A program made the translations under genes and the position numbers. DNA of 64,000 bases from JANQEA01 sp964466035 (lineage in GTDB: Bacteria; Bipolaricaulota; Bipolaricaulia; UBA7950; UBA9294): the NCBI GenBank assembly GCA_964466035.1, contig CAYXLR010000002.1:69289-133288 (forward strand). Reading direction: 5' to 3'. Within the stretch, counting starts at the first letter, position 1. Every line of letters starts with the position of its first letter. This document shows positions 9,765 to 20,191 of the stretch, one piece after another. The notes beneath the pieces are model-generated. The model did no database searches. It was not told where the DNA came from and was given only the letters and a program-made list of their open reading frames with translations.

Positions 9765-9936
9765 GCATGTGATTGTTCCGACCGCATTGGCGAGTTCATG
9801 ATGCCCCAGACAGCAGGACTCGACCGAGTAGCTGTTGCTTCACACAGCAACTGGAGAACGCGGTTATGTGATACGCCGTCCGTGCAAACAGCGTATTCAA
9901 GTGCTTGCTCCTCCTCAGCTGGCTTCTGGATCTGAC

Positions 9937-10638
9937 CTACTCCATAAGTAGCGACGCGGCTTCCTCGTCGACCAGGAACGTCACGGTTCCGTCCGTTGGC
10001 TGAACCAACCCGGCGGGCACGGGGCTTCCCGATTCGACGGCTCGGACGGCGTCTGCCTTTTCCGCGCCGGTTACGAGGAAGAGGACGTGCCGCGCGGCGT
10101 TGATCAGCGGGAGCGTCATCGTGATCCGCCACGGCGGCTCGGCCAGGGCGTGCACCGGGACGATCCATCGATCGGTTTCGCTCAGCGCCTGATGCCTCGG
10201 AAAGAGCGACGCGGTGTGGCCGTCCGCGCCGATCCCGAGCAGGATCAGATCGAGCCGACCGTCGGCTCCGACGACGCGGCGAAGCTCGATCTCGTACGCG
10301 TCGGCCGCGGCGAGCGGATCGAGCTCCCCCGCGATGCGATGGATCCGGTCCGCGGGGATCGGGACGCGATCGAGGAGCGCCTCGCGGGCCGACCGGTAAT
10401 TGCTCCGCGGGTCGGTCGGCGGGACGCAGCGCTCGTCGGCCCAGAAGACGTCGACGGCGGCCCAATCGAGTTCCGCCGACGTGGCGAGGCGCTCGTACAG
10501 CGGGCGCGGCGTCTTTCCGCCGGAGAGCGCGACGAGGAACCGGCCTCGCTCGCGGATCGCCTCGGCGCCGATCCGGACGAACCGTTCAACGGCGTGTGCG
10601 AACAGGGCCTCCCGCGCGTCGAAGCGTACGAGTTTCAT
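9937..10638 (-). CDS. pgl: 6-phosphogluconolactonase
   Basis: Hydrolyses 6-phosphoglucono-delta-lactone to 6-phosphogluconate, the second step of the oxidative pentose phosphate pathway, in the cytosol. The 233-residue product has the DevB/Pgl-type signatures LSGGKTP near residues 39-45, FWADERCVPP and LILLGIGADGHTASLFP, and a full family length. It starts 3 nt after the zwf stop codon, so it is the last gene of the glk-pgi-rpiA-zwf-pgl series. No 6-phosphogluconate dehydrogenase or Entner-Doudoroff dehydratase is found in the window, so the next step must be encoded elsewhere. Confidence 0.93.
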   Translation of the reverse strand: MKLVRFDAREALFAHAVERFVRIGAEAIRERGRFLVALSGGKTPRPLYERLATSAELDWAAVDVFWADERCVPPTDPRSNYRSAREALLDRVPIPADRIHRIAGELDPLAAADAYEIELRRVVGADGRLDLILLGIGADGHTASLFPRHQALSETDRWIVPVHALAEPPWRITMTLPLINAARHVLFLVTGAEKADAVRAVESGSPVPAGLVQPTDGTVTFLVDEEAASLLME

Positions 10639-10641
10639 CGT

Positions 10642-12138
10642 TCACTCATTGCGCCAGTGCCGCCCGGCGGCGTCGAACAATCGATCCGCCTCCTTCGGCC
10701 CCCACGTCCCGGTGCGGTAGCGGATCGGCTCGACGTCGATTCGCAGAAGCGGGTCGACCAGTCCCCACGACAGCTCGACCTCGTCGCAGCGAATGAACAG
10801 CGACGGGTCGCCGTTGAGGGCGTCGAGGAGGAGGCGCTCGTAGGCGTCCGGCAGCCCGACCTCGCCGAAGTGGTCCGCGTAGTGGTAGGCCATGTCGACG
10901 GGGTGGGTTTGCATCCCCCCGCCGGGGACCTTGGTCTCGAATCGGAGGTGAACCCCCTCGTCGGGCTGGATCTGCAGCGAGATCCGATTCGGGGTCGGCT
11001 CGCGGCCCTGCGGGAAGAGCCGATGGGGGACGTCCTTGAACTGGAGCCTGACTTCGCTCTTCTTCTCGCGGAGCCGCTTCCCGGAGCGGAGGTAGAACGG
11101 CACCCCCCGCCATCGCCAGTTGTCGACGTACAGGCGGAGCGCGGCGTACGTCGGCGTCCGCGAATCGGGGGCGACGCCCTCCTCGTCCGGGTATCCGGCG
11201 TATTGGCCGAGGACGAGATCGCCCTCCTCGATCGGGCGCGCGGCTTCGAGAACCTTGACCTTCTCGTCGCGGAGGGCCTTCGCCGAAGAGGAGCTCGGCG
11301 GCTCCAACGCCACCAGCGTGAGGAGCTGAAGAAGGTGGTTCTGAACGATGTCCCGGAGGACCCCCGCTTGATCGTAGTACTCGGCGCGGTGCTCGACGCC
11401 GAGCGACTCGGCGACGGTGATCTGGACGTGATCGATGTAGTCCCGATTCCAAAGCGGCTCGAAGATCGCGTTGGCGAACCGGAATGCGAGGATGTTCTGG
11501 ACCGTCTCCTTGCCGAGATAGTGGTCGATGCGAAGGACCTGCGATTCGTCGAAGACGCCGTGGACGATCCGATTGAGATCCTGCGCGGAGATCAAATCGT
11601 GGCCGAACGGCTTCTCGAACACGATCCGCCGCCATCCGACGCCCGGCCCGGCGAGCCCGACGTCTCCGAGCCTCTGGACGATCGCCGCGGTCGCGGTCGG
11701 GGGCGTGGCGAGGTAGAAGAGGAGGTTTCCGTCCGTCTCGCGCGCGAGGTCGTTCGACCGGAGGTGCTCCGCCAGGCGGACGAAGCCGGCGGCGTCCATG
11801 TCCGGCGTGCGGAAGTAGCTGAAGTTCCGCTCGAACCGCGACCAGAGATCGCACAGCTTCGGGTCCGGCTTCAATCGGGCGTACGCCTTCACCCCTTCGA
11901 ACAGGCGCCCGCGAAACGTTTCGTCGTCGAGCTCCCGTCGCCCGACGCCGACGACCCGCGTGCGCGGGGAGAGCCGGCCGGCGCAGGCGAGGCTGTGCAG
12001 CGCCGGGGCGAGCTTCCGCTGCGCCAGGTCGCCGGACGCCCCGAAGATGACGACCGCGGCGGGCGGGGTCCGAGCAACGCTCGAACCCTTCACGACGGTC
12101 CCGCGTTCCGACGTCGTCGGTCCGCGATTCTCGCTCAC
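10642..12138 (-). CDS. zwf: glucose-6-phosphate 1-dehydrogenase
   Basis: Oxidises glucose 6-phosphate to 6-phosphogluconolactone with NAD(P)+. The nucleotide-binding motif GASGDLAQRKL is at residues 33-43, the active-site segment RIDHYLGKE at 203-211 and FEKPFGHD at 174-181. The product is 498 residues, the usual length. I place the start at a GTG (12138) whose bases form GTGA with the rpiA stop, a standard coupling overlap; longer upstream extensions would run through rpiA in a wrong frame. Pgl follows after 3 nt. Confidence 0.95.
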   Translation of the reverse strand: MSENRGPTTSERGTVVKGSSVARTPPAAVVIFGASGDLAQRKLAPALHSLACAGRLSPRTRVVGVGRRELDDETFRGRLFEGVKAYARLKPDPKLCDLWSRFERNFSYFRTPDMDAAGFVRLAEHLRSNDLARETDGNLLFYLATPPTATAAIVQRLGDVGLAGPGVGWRRIVFEKPFGHDLISAQDLNRIVHGVFDESQVLRIDHYLGKETVQNILAFRFANAIFEPLWNRDYIDHVQITVAESLGVEHRAEYYDQAGVLRDIVQNHLLQLLTLVALEPPSSSSAKALRDEKVKVLEAARPIEEGDLVLGQYAGYPDEEGVAPDSRTPTYAALRLYVDNWRWRGVPFYLRSGKRLREKKSEVRLQFKDVPHRLFPQGREPTPNRISLQIQPDEGVHLRFETKVPGGGMQTHPVDMAYHYADHFGEVGLPDAYERLLLDALNGDPSLFIRCDEVELSWGLVDPLLRIDVEPIRYRTGTWGPKEADRLFDAAGRHWRNE

Positions 12139-12845
12139 GGCGCGATGACCTCCGACAGGTCCGATCCCTTGGCGAAGTGCTCGACGCCTCGCTCCGTCGC
12201 GACGACGAGGTCGGTGGCGAGGTCGATGAACAGCCCGTGGGCGACGACGCCAGGGCGCGCGTCGAGCCGCATCGCCAGCTCGGACGGTCGCTCGATCGGA
12301 CCGAAGTCGCAGTCGAGGATGAAGTTGCGTTGGTCGGTGAGGAACGGGTCTTCGCCGCCGCGACGGAGGACGTGCGCGCCGAGCGATTCGAGGGCGGCGA
12401 CCTCGACGGTCCAGGCGAACGGGACGACCTCGACCGGAAGCGCGAATCGGGTCCCCAGGCGGGGCGACAGCTTCGAGCGGTCGACGACGATGATCTCCCG
12501 TTCGCTCGCGTCGGCGACGATCTTCTCCCGGAGGAGGGCGCCGCCGCCGCCCTTGATCAGGTTCATCTCCGCGTCGACCTCGTCGGCGCCGTCGATCGTC
12601 AGATCGATCGTCGGCCTTTCGTCGAGCGTCGTGAGGGGGATTCCGAGCCGCTCCGCCTGCCGCGCGACGTCCTCCGAGCACGGCACGCAGAGGACGTCCA
12701 CGAGCCCGCCGCTTCGTAGGCGCTCGGCGATCCGCTCGACGGCGAACGCCGCGGTCGTGCCGTGGCCGAGGCCGACGGTCATCCCGCTCTCGACGAATTC
12801 GGCCGCCCGCCACGCGGCCCGGCGCTTCTGCTCGGCGACGTCCAT
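12135..12845 (-). CDS. rpiA: ribose-5-phosphate isomerase A
   Basis: Interconverts ribose 5-phosphate and ribulose 5-phosphate. The 236-residue product shows the RpiA signatures GLGHGTTA (25-32), DGADEVD (85-91) with the catalytic Asp/Glu, and KGGGGALLREK (98-108). It starts at the ATG at 12845, only 2 nt after the pgi stop, and ends in a GTGA overlap with zwf. The order places ribose synthesis in the same transcript as the oxidative branch. Confidence 0.95.
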   Translation of the reverse strand: MDVAEQKRRAAWRAAEFVESGMTVGLGHGTTAAFAVERIAERLRSGGLVDVLCVPCSEDVARQAERLGIPLTTLDERPTIDLTIDGADEVDAEMNLIKGGGGALLREKIVADASEREIIVVDRSKLSPRLGTRFALPVEVVPFAWTVEVAALESLGAHVLRRGGEDPFLTDQRNFILDCDFGPIERPSELAMRLDARPGVVAHGLFIDLATDLVVATERGVEHFAKGSDLSEVIAP

Positions 12846-12847
12846 CC

Positions 12848-14494
12848 TCAGCCTCCTTCCTCGAGCTCCTTGGCGACCCGGCGGATCGCCTCGGCCGCGT
12901 CCGCGGGGACGGCGTACGTCGAGACTTGGCGCCCGGCGTCGAGGAGCGCCCGCCGGTCGCCTCCGGCCTGCGCGGAGATGAGCGTCCCGAACGTCAGCGC
13001 TGACCCCGAGCTTTCGCCTTCGCCGGGGATCGGCAGGTCCGCGTCGTGCGGGGAGACGAGCTGGACGAAGCGTCCGTTTCCTCGATCCCCCTTGTGGAGC
13101 TGCCCGGTCGAGTGGAGGAAGCGGGGGCCGTAGCCGAACGTCGTCGCGAGGCCGAACCGGGCACGGAGTCCGACACGCAGCGCGGTGAAGGCGTCGGACA
13201 GCCGGTCGCTCGGCGGGAGGTACGCCTGCAGCGCGATGTAGTCCCCTTGTTCGGTGCCGGCGAGGGCGGCGACGAGCCCGTCGGCCGTGAGCGGCGTCGA
13301 CTCGGTCGCGGGCGGGCGCCCGGTCCGTTGGAACCCGTCGACCAGCTCGCGGGCGAGCCGCTTCGCGGCCTCGACGTTCGGCTGATCGAACGGGTTGACC
13401 CGAAGAACGTGCGCGGCGACGGCCGTCGACAGCTCCCACAGGAAGAACTGCTCGCCGAGCGCGTAGAGGTCGTCGAGCTCGATCCGAATCACCGGGTGGC
13501 CGGCCCGTTCCAGCTCCGAGATTGCGCGCTCGTCCGGGCCTTTCCCCCCAAGTGAAAAAGAGACGAAGAGCCGATCGTCGCCGTACGCCGCCGGCGGGGC
13601 GACCGGCTCGCCGACGACCGGGAGGATCCCCGTCTCCTCCTTGCCGGTGCTCTCGGCGATCAGCTGCTCGATCCAATCGCCGAAGCCGGCGATCCTCGGA
13701 GGAAAGAGGAACGTCGCTTTGTCGCGCCCGCCGAGTACCGAAGCGGCGAGGGTCGCTCCGATCCGGACGGCCGGGTTCTCGCCCAACGGCTCGTGCTTGG
13801 CGCATTCGATCGACGTCCTCTGCGCGTGTTCCAGGAGGCGCGCGACGTCGATCCCGAGAAGGGCGGCCGGGACCAGGCCGAAGAGCGACAGGGCCGCGTA
13901 CCGGCCGCCGATGTTCGGGTCGTTGAGGAACGTCTCGCGGAAGCCGTGCCGCGCCGCGAGGTCGACGAGCGGACTGCCCGGATCGGTGATCGCGACGAAC
14001 CGGCGTCCGGCCTTCGCCTCTCCTTCCGCCTTCCGAACCCGGTCGTGGAAGTACCGGAACAGGGAGAGCGTCTCCGTCGTCGTCCCGGACTTCGTCGCGA
14101 CGAGGAACAACGTGCGGGACAGGTCGAGCCGGCGCTCGACGTCGGCGATCGCCGCCGGATGCGTCGTGTCGAGGACGGTCAGCGCGGGGTGCCCCGACGC
14201 CGGGCCGAACGCGCGGGCGAACACGTCCGGGGCGAGGCTGGAGCCGCCCATGCCGAACAGCAGGACGTGCTCGGTCCCGTCCGAGCGGACACCGTTCACG
14301 AAGGCGTCGAGCCGGTCGAGCTCCTGCACCATCGAGAACGGGGCGTGAAGCCAGCCGAGCCGGTTCGTGATCTCCGTCGGCTCCGGCTTCCAGACCGTGA
14401 AGTCGTGGGCCCAGATGCGGGACAGAATCCACTCGCGCTCGAACCGGGCCAGCAGTTCGTCGTAGCGGTCGGGTGGGTTCACGACGCGGATCAT
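12848..14494 (-). CDS. pgi: glucose-6-phosphate isomerase, Tal-Pgi-type isomerase half
   Basis: Cytosolic isomerase converting glucose 6-phosphate and fructose 6-phosphate. The SIS-fold core is visible in LLFGMGGSSLAPDVF and LVATKSGTTTETLSLFRYF. In sequence style it resembles the isomerase half of bifunctional transaldolase/Pgi proteins rather than E. coli Pgi, yet it stands alone: 548 residues with no transaldolase domain. I start it at ATG 14494, preceded by GGAGG; an in-frame extension to 14554 has no ribosome-binding site. It is followed closely by rpiA. Confidence 0.85.
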   Translation of the reverse strand: MIRVVNPPDRYDELLARFEREWILSRIWAHDFTVWKPEPTEITNRLGWLHAPFSMVQELDRLDAFVNGVRSDGTEHVLLFGMGGSSLAPDVFARAFGPASGHPALTVLDTTHPAAIADVERRLDLSRTLFLVATKSGTTTETLSLFRYFHDRVRKAEGEAKAGRRFVAITDPGSPLVDLAARHGFRETFLNDPNIGGRYAALSLFGLVPAALLGIDVARLLEHAQRTSIECAKHEPLGENPAVRIGATLAASVLGGRDKATFLFPPRIAGFGDWIEQLIAESTGKEETGILPVVGEPVAPPAAYGDDRLFVSFSLGGKGPDERAISELERAGHPVIRIELDDLYALGEQFFLWELSTAVAAHVLRVNPFDQPNVEAAKRLARELVDGFQRTGRPPATESTPLTADGLVAALAGTEQGDYIALQAYLPPSDRLSDAFTALRVGLRARFGLATTFGYGPRFLHSTGQLHKGDRGNGRFVQLVSPHDADLPIPGEGESSGSALTFGTLISAQAGGDRRALLDAGRQVSTYAVPADAAEAIRRVAKELEEGG

Positions 14495-14615
14495 CCGCGG
14501 GCCTCCTCTCTTCTCTCCCGCCTTCGCCTGGCCCGTCGATGGAAGATACCACAAACGGTGCGGCGTCGACAGGGCGTCGGGGGAACGACCCCGCGAGCGG
14601 GTCCCGGCCTCCGCC

Positions 14616-15647
14616 TCACGCCGCGAGGGATTCGATGCCGTGCCATGCGGCGCCGAGGAGGGCGGCGCGGGGGTTGAGGATCACGTGGACCGGGATCCTC
14701 TCGAGCAACGGCGCGAAGCGTCCCTTGGCGCGGATCGTCTCGAGGAAGCCCTCGTCCTGGAGGAAGGGGAGGATGCGAGGCGGGAGACCGCCGGCGAGGT
14801 AGATCCCTCCCGTCGCGAGGATCTTGAGCGCCAAGTTGCCCGCCTCGGCACCGAGGATCGAGACGAACGTACGAAGCGTCTCCTCGCAGAGCGCGGACCG
14901 TTTCTCGACGGCGGCGGAGACGATGAGAGGCGTCGGATCTGCGGCGTCGTTCAGTCGCTCGTCGAGCACCGCGGTCTCCTCGGTGCCGCGCCGGTCCCGG
15001 AGGAAGCGATAGACGTTCGGGATGCCGCTTCCGGAGGCGACCCGCTCGACGCTCACGTGCCCGAACTCCTCGCGCAGGAACGTCCACAGCTCGGCCTGCA
15101 GGCCGTCGTTCGGCGCGAAGTCGGCGTGCCCGCCCTCGGACGGGCGCGCGGTGTACCCCGTGCCGTTCCACGTCAAGTACGCCTCCCCTAGGCCGGTCCC
15201 GGGGGCGATCACCGCGAGCGGACCGTGCGGGTCGCGCTCTCCCGGATGGAGCGTGAGCAGGTCGAGCGGCGAGAGGTGCGGAATCGACCGGGCGATCGCC
15301 TCGAGGTCGTTGATCAGCACCGCCTGCTCGAGTCCGAAACGATCGGCGATCCGCTGCGCGTCGATCTCCCAGGGAAGGTTGGTGACCCGGGCGCGCTCCC
15401 CGGCGATCGGTCCGGCGACGGCGAAGAAAGCCCGGACGGCGGGCCGGTCGGTTTCGGTCAGAAAGGATTCGATGATCGATTCGAGGTCGCCGTAGTCCCG
15501 GCTCGCGTAGGTCCGCTCGGCGACGGCCTGATCCGTGTCGGGCCCGCCCGCGAACAGGGCGAGGACCGTTTTGGTCCCCCCGACGTCCCCGGCGAGAAGG
15601 CATCGACGCGGGTCCGGCTCGGATCGTCCGCCTGCTTGGGTCTCCAT
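14616..15647 (-). CDS. glk: glucokinase
   Basis: Phosphorylates glucose to glucose 6-phosphate with ATP. The 343-residue protein has the ASKHA phosphate-1 motif AGDVGGTKT at residues 19-27, VAGPI, TNLPWEI, LINDLEAIA, APGTGLGEAYL and EGGHADFAP, all typical of the E. coli-type Glk family. GGAGATC directly precedes the ATG. It is the first gene of the minus-strand hexose block and lies between it and the sugar transporter ATPase gene, so imported or phosphorylase-released glucose can enter both glycolysis and the pentose phosphate route. Confidence 0.93.
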   Translation of the reverse strand: METQAGGRSEPDPRRCLLAGDVGGTKTVLALFAGGPDTDQAVAERTYASRDYGDLESIIESFLTETDRPAVRAFFAVAGPIAGERARVTNLPWEIDAQRIADRFGLEQAVLINDLEAIARSIPHLSPLDLLTLHPGERDPHGPLAVIAPGTGLGEAYLTWNGTGYTARPSEGGHADFAPNDGLQAELWTFLREEFGHVSVERVASGSGIPNVYRFLRDRRGTEETAVLDERLNDAADPTPLIVSAAVEKRSALCEETLRTFVSILGAEAGNLALKILATGGIYLAGGLPPRILPFLQDEGFLETIRAKGRFAPLLERIPVHVILNPRAALLGAAWHGIESLAA

Positions 15648-15707
15648 GATCTCCGGAGACCGTAGCGGGAAGCCGGCGCTCAGGCAACCCCATCTGCAGG
15701 GCTTCGC

Positions 15708-16787
<1,080 letters not shown>

Positions 16788-16829
16788 TCCTCCTCCTTGA
16801 TCGCCTTCTCCGTCCGACCATTGTACTCA

Positions 16830-17687
16830 TTACCCCTTCACCGACCCAGCGAGAATCCCGCGGACGAAGTAGCGCTGCAGCGAGAAGAAGACGACGAGCG
16901 GCAGCGCCATCGAAACGAACGCGGCGGCCGTCAGCAGTTCCCAATCCTGTCCCCGATTGGTGACCAGATTCGCGATCGACACCGTCAGCGGCGCCACGTT
17001 CGGTCTGGCGCTCAAGTAGACGAGAGCGACGAGCAGGTCGTTCCAGATCCAAAGGAACTGAAAGATGAAAACCGACGCGAGCGCCGGAACCGAAATCGGG
17101 ATCACGATCCGCCAGAAGGTCATCAGCGGTGACGCCCCGTCGATCGACGCCGAATCGAACAGGTCTTTGGGGATCCCGGCCATGAAGTTGTGAACCAGGT
17201 ACGTCGTCAACGGAAGCCCGTACGCCGTGTGGGCGAGCCAGATGCCGGGGAAGGTCCCGGCGAGCTTCAGCTTGCTGTAGATCGGCAGGATCGGGATGAA
17301 CGTCATCTGCAGCGGGATGACCATGAGCCCAACAAGGAGCATGAACAGGATCTTCCGTCCGTTGAACCTCATCCAGGCGAAGCCGAACGCGGCGAACGAC
17401 GCGATGAACGTCGAGATCGCGGTGGCTGGAACACTGATGAACAGGCTGTTCAGGAACGAGCGCGCGAGACCCTCACCGCGCAGCACGCCGATGTAGTTCT
17501 CGAGCGAGAACTGCCCGCCACTGAACAGCTTCGGGAAGACGGTCCACCAGCCGGAGCCGGCGATGTTGGCCGGATCGCGGAACGAGGTGATGAGAAGGCC
17601 GAGCGTCGGGATGATCCAGATTGCGGCGAACACCAGGATCGTCAGGTGTAACGGCGTCTTGGCGATCAGCTTCCTTGGGTTCATCAT
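16830..17687 (-). CDS. sugar ABC transporter permease, MalG-like
   Basis: A 285-residue inner-membrane permease with six predicted hydrophobic segments and the EAA-loop sequence DSASIDGASPLMTFWRIVIP, which contacts the ATPase. Two adjacent ATG codons can start it. The first (17687) overlaps the upstream permease stop as ATGA; the second (17684) has better spacing from AGGAGG. Its partner permease and the binding protein lie upstream in the same transcript. Confidence 0.92.
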   Translation of the reverse strand: MMNPRKLIAKTPLHLTILVFAAIWIIPTLGLLITSFRDPANIAGSGWWTVFPKLFSGGQFSLENYIGVLRGEGLARSFLNSLFISVPATAISTFIASFAAFGFAWMRFNGRKILFMLLVGLMVIPLQMTFIPILPIYSKLKLAGTFPGIWLAHTAYGLPLTTYLVHNFMAGIPKDLFDSASIDGASPLMTFWRIVIPISVPALASVFIFQFLWIWNDLLVALVYLSARPNVAPLTVSIANLVTNRGQDWELLTAAAFVSMALPLVVFFSLQRYFVRGILAGSVKG

Positions 17688-18667
17688 CGCCCTCCTTCCT
17701 GCGCCGCGAATCGCCTGATGTTCAGAATCATGAACGGCACGATCAGGATGAGCAGCACCACAGCTAGCGCGCTCGCGCGCCCGTAATTGAAGAAGTTGAA
17801 CATCTCTTTGTACATCCGGTTGGCAATCACTTCCGTCGAGTAGTTGCCGTTGGTCATGACGAAGATGATGTCGAAGATCTTCAGCACCTGAACGACCATC
17901 GTTGTCGCGACGACGGCCGCTGTCGGCGCGAGCAGCGGGAGGATGATGTTCCGGAAGACGCGCCACTCGGTGGCCCCGTCGATCCGCGCGGCCTCCAGCA
18001 GCGGTTTGGGGATGTTCTTGTACGCTGCGGAGAGGATGACCATGCAGAAACCGGTCCACATCCAGATCCCCACGACGATGAGGCAGAGGTTGTTGATCCA
18101 AGGGCGCTGGATCAGCCACCCGACCGGCTCGCCCCCGAATGCCACGACGATCGCGTTCAGAACGCCGATCTGATTCAAGTCCGCAGGCTTGTACGCGTAG
18201 ACGAACTTCCAGACGACCGATGCCCCGACCATCGAGATGGCCGCCGGGATGAAGATGATCGACTTCACGAGTCTCTCATACCGGACGCGGTCGAGCATCA
18301 CTGCGAGGACCAGTCCGAACCCGACGGTGCACGCCGTGAATAAGACGGCCCAGAGGGCGTTGTTTCGAAGCGCGGTCAGCATGACCGGATTCGTGAAGAC
18401 GTACGTCCAGTTCTTGAGCCCGACGAACTCCACCGTCGGGCCGAACAGCGTCGTGCCACGGCCGAAGAACGAGCGTGCGACTGTCATAACGGTCGGATAG
18501 ACGAGGAAGAACGCGATCAGGATGAGTGCCGGAGCGACGAACCCCCACGATCTCCATCGTATCGATCGAAGCCATCTCCAGACGGCTCGGCAACCCTGTA
18601 GGAATAGACGTCCGAGGAACAGGGTGATCCGCCGTGGGCTCCTCCACCCCTTTGCGCGAACCCCCAT
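17684..18667 (-). CDS. sugar ABC transporter permease, MalF-like
   Basis: A 327-residue CUT1-family permease. Multiple membrane segments begin near residue 40, and the EAA loop EAARIDGATEWRVFRNIILP is visible. I start it at ATG 18667 behind GGAGG; the open frame extends upstream but that part is proline- and arginine-rich and crosses a hairpin, so it is not coding. It pairs with the MalG-like permease through an ATGA overlap. Confidence 0.9.
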   Translation of the reverse strand: MGVRAKGWRSPRRITLFLGRLFLQGCRAVWRWLRSIRWRSWGFVAPALILIAFFLVYPTVMTVARSFFGRGTTLFGPTVEFVGLKNWTYVFTNPVMLTALRNNALWAVLFTACTVGFGLVLAVMLDRVRYERLVKSIIFIPAAISMVGASVVWKFVYAYKPADLNQIGVLNAIVVAFGGEPVGWLIQRPWINNLCLIVVGIWMWTGFCMVILSAAYKNIPKPLLEAARIDGATEWRVFRNIILPLLAPTAAVVATTMVVQVLKIFDIIFVMTNGNYSTEVIANRMYKEMFNFFNYGRASALAVVLLILIVPFMILNIRRFAAQEGGR

Positions 18668-18699
18668 GAAGACCCACCTCCCTCCGTGGCCAGAGGATG

Positions 18700-18725
18700 A
18701 AGCCGGGGGCTGGAGCCCCCGGCTT
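18700..18725. other. perfect intercistronic hairpin in the sugar ABC operon
   Basis: aagccgggggc, loop tgga, gcccccggctt: an 11-bp perfect GC-rich stem with a 4-nt loop, between the binding-protein stop and the permease start. No T run follows on the minus strand. In sugar importers such hairpins commonly stabilise the upstream binding-protein mRNA or partly terminate transcription, giving excess binding protein; that role is inferred here. Confidence 0.7.
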
Positions 18726-18740
18726 CCTTGATGGCTCTGC

Positions 18741-20003
18741 CTAGTAGGCGTCGACGGCGGCCGCCTCGATGGCCTGAAGGACCGTGTCGAGGTTGATACC
18801 GCTGATGTAGTCGAGGACGCCGCTCCAGAACGCACCGGCGCCGATCTCACCGGGCATCAGGTCGGAGCCGTCGAAGCGCGACACGGTCGCGCTCAGCAGC
18901 ATCTCCTGCGCCTTGCGTGTGATCGGGCTCTCGAACTGCGCCGGATCGGCGTTGACGTAGGCCGACAGCTCGCCGAGCTCCGAGCTCCAGATGTTCGCCG
19001 CCGTCTCCGAGGTCAGGAACTGCGCGAACTTGATGACCTCGGGCCGGTTGTTGAACACCGTGACGACGTCGCCGGAGACGAGCAACGGGATCGAGCCGTC
19101 CGGGGTCGCGGCCGGTGTGATCGTCGGCAGCGGGAAGATGTCGTAGTCCTCCGCGGCGACGAGCCCGTCGAAGTGGTCGTTGAAAAACCCCTGGATGAAG
19201 GTCGCCTGATGGTGCATGTAGGCGGCCGGTGGGTCGAGGAACAACGGATCAGCTGCGTCGCCGAAGTTGGTCGTCAGCGCGCCGATCGGCCCACCGAAGA
19301 CGTACCCCTTGTCGAACAGGCTGCCGAACGTCTCGAACGCCTTCTTGACGCGCGCGTCGGTCCACGAGATCTCGTGGGCGACCCACTTGTCGTAGACGTC
19401 CGCTCCGGCGGTGCGGAGCATGATGTCCTCGATCCAGTCGGTTCCCGGCCAGCCGCTCGCCGCACCGGACTCGAGGCCGATGGAGAACGGGGCCCCACCG
19501 TCGGCGACGATCTGCTCGCACAGGGCGAGAAGCTGGTACCAGGTGGTCGGGATCTCGTAGCCCTTGGCCGCGAACTCCTTCGGGTTGTACCAGATCAGGC
19601 TCTTCACGTTCGGGAAGATGAACAGCCCGTACAGGCCGCCGTCGTACTCCCCGATCGGGACGAGCGCCGGGTTGATGTCCGACGTGTTGACGAGGTCGGT
19701 CAAATCAACGATCTGTCCGTCGTCGGCCCACTGCTTCATGAGGCCGATCCACGGGTGGGGTGTGAGGTCGGGAGGATTCCCGGCAGCGAGGCGCGTCGCC
19801 AGAACCGCTGGGCGATCCCGCCCGACGATCTCGACAACAACATCGATGTCAGGATTCGCTGCCTCGAACGTATCGACGATCATTTGGAAGGCCGGCGCTT
19901 GCTCGCCCGGCCAGCCGTGCATCACGTTGACCACCTTCTGCTGCGCAATCGCCGCCAGACCGACGAGCGAAAGCGCGAGAAGTGCAACAAGAACCTTACG
20001 CAT
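18741..20003 (-). CDS. extracellular solute-binding protein for a carbohydrate ABC importer
   Basis: A 420-residue substrate-binding protein of the family 1 (MalE/UgpB) type. Residues 1-20 are a signal peptide ending in AIA with no lipobox cysteine, so it is secreted rather than lipid-anchored. The body has typical features (FEAANPDIDVVVE; YGLFIFPNVKSLIWYNP; a C-terminal helical region). AAGGAGG lies before the ATG at 20003. The ligand cannot be read from sequence. Neighbouring glucokinase, DeoR and the trehalose genes across 23-28 kb make a glucose-containing di- or oligosaccharide plausible. Confidence 0.9.
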   Translation of the reverse strand: MRKVLVALLALSLVGLAAIAQQKVVNVMHGWPGEQAPAFQMIVDTFEAANPDIDVVVEIVGRDRPAVLATRLAAGNPPDLTPHPWIGLMKQWADDGQIVDLTDLVNTSDINPALVPIGEYDGGLYGLFIFPNVKSLIWYNPKEFAAKGYEIPTTWYQLLALCEQIVADGGAPFSIGLESGAASGWPGTDWIEDIMLRTAGADVYDKWVAHEISWTDARVKKAFETFGSLFDKGYVFGGPIGALTTNFGDAADPLFLDPPAAYMHHQATFIQGFFNDHFDGLVAAEDYDIFPLPTITPAATPDGSIPLLVSGDVVTVFNNRPEVIKFAQFLTSETAANIWSSELGELSAYVNADPAQFESPITRKAQEMLLSATVSRFDGSDLMPGEIGAGAFWSGVLDYISGINLDTVLQAIEAAAVDAY

Positions 20004-20191
20004 GTCTTGCCTCCTTGGTTACGTTTCCATGGGTGCTTCCCAGCAGTTGGCCATGCTGTCCTTCGTGCGTACCACCTCCCTGTTCGATGTTTGGCATGAA
20101 TCGGTCGTGGAGAGGCCGACATCGGTTCTGCGCTGGCGATTCCACGTCGCGCGCTTCGGTTCGCATTGGTCGGCGTCCCTCCGGTGATTCA

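Noticed and set aside
9820..9860. tRNA 3'-end-like sequence (ggtcgagtcc on the minus strand), possible attachment site at the island edge
   Set aside because: The T-loop lacks one base and no acceptor or anticodon stem can be paired nearby.
10087..12981. 964-residue open frame on the plus strand opposite zwf and rpiA
   Set aside because: It is the antisense of four recognised genes; the translation is low-complexity Arg/Asp/Glu-rich and has no family features. Long antisense frames are expected at this GC content.
12135..14552. 805-codon minus-strand frame through pgi into rpiA
   Set aside because: Only its last 236 codons (rpiA) are real; the rest is an out-of-frame, arginine-rich reading of pgi.
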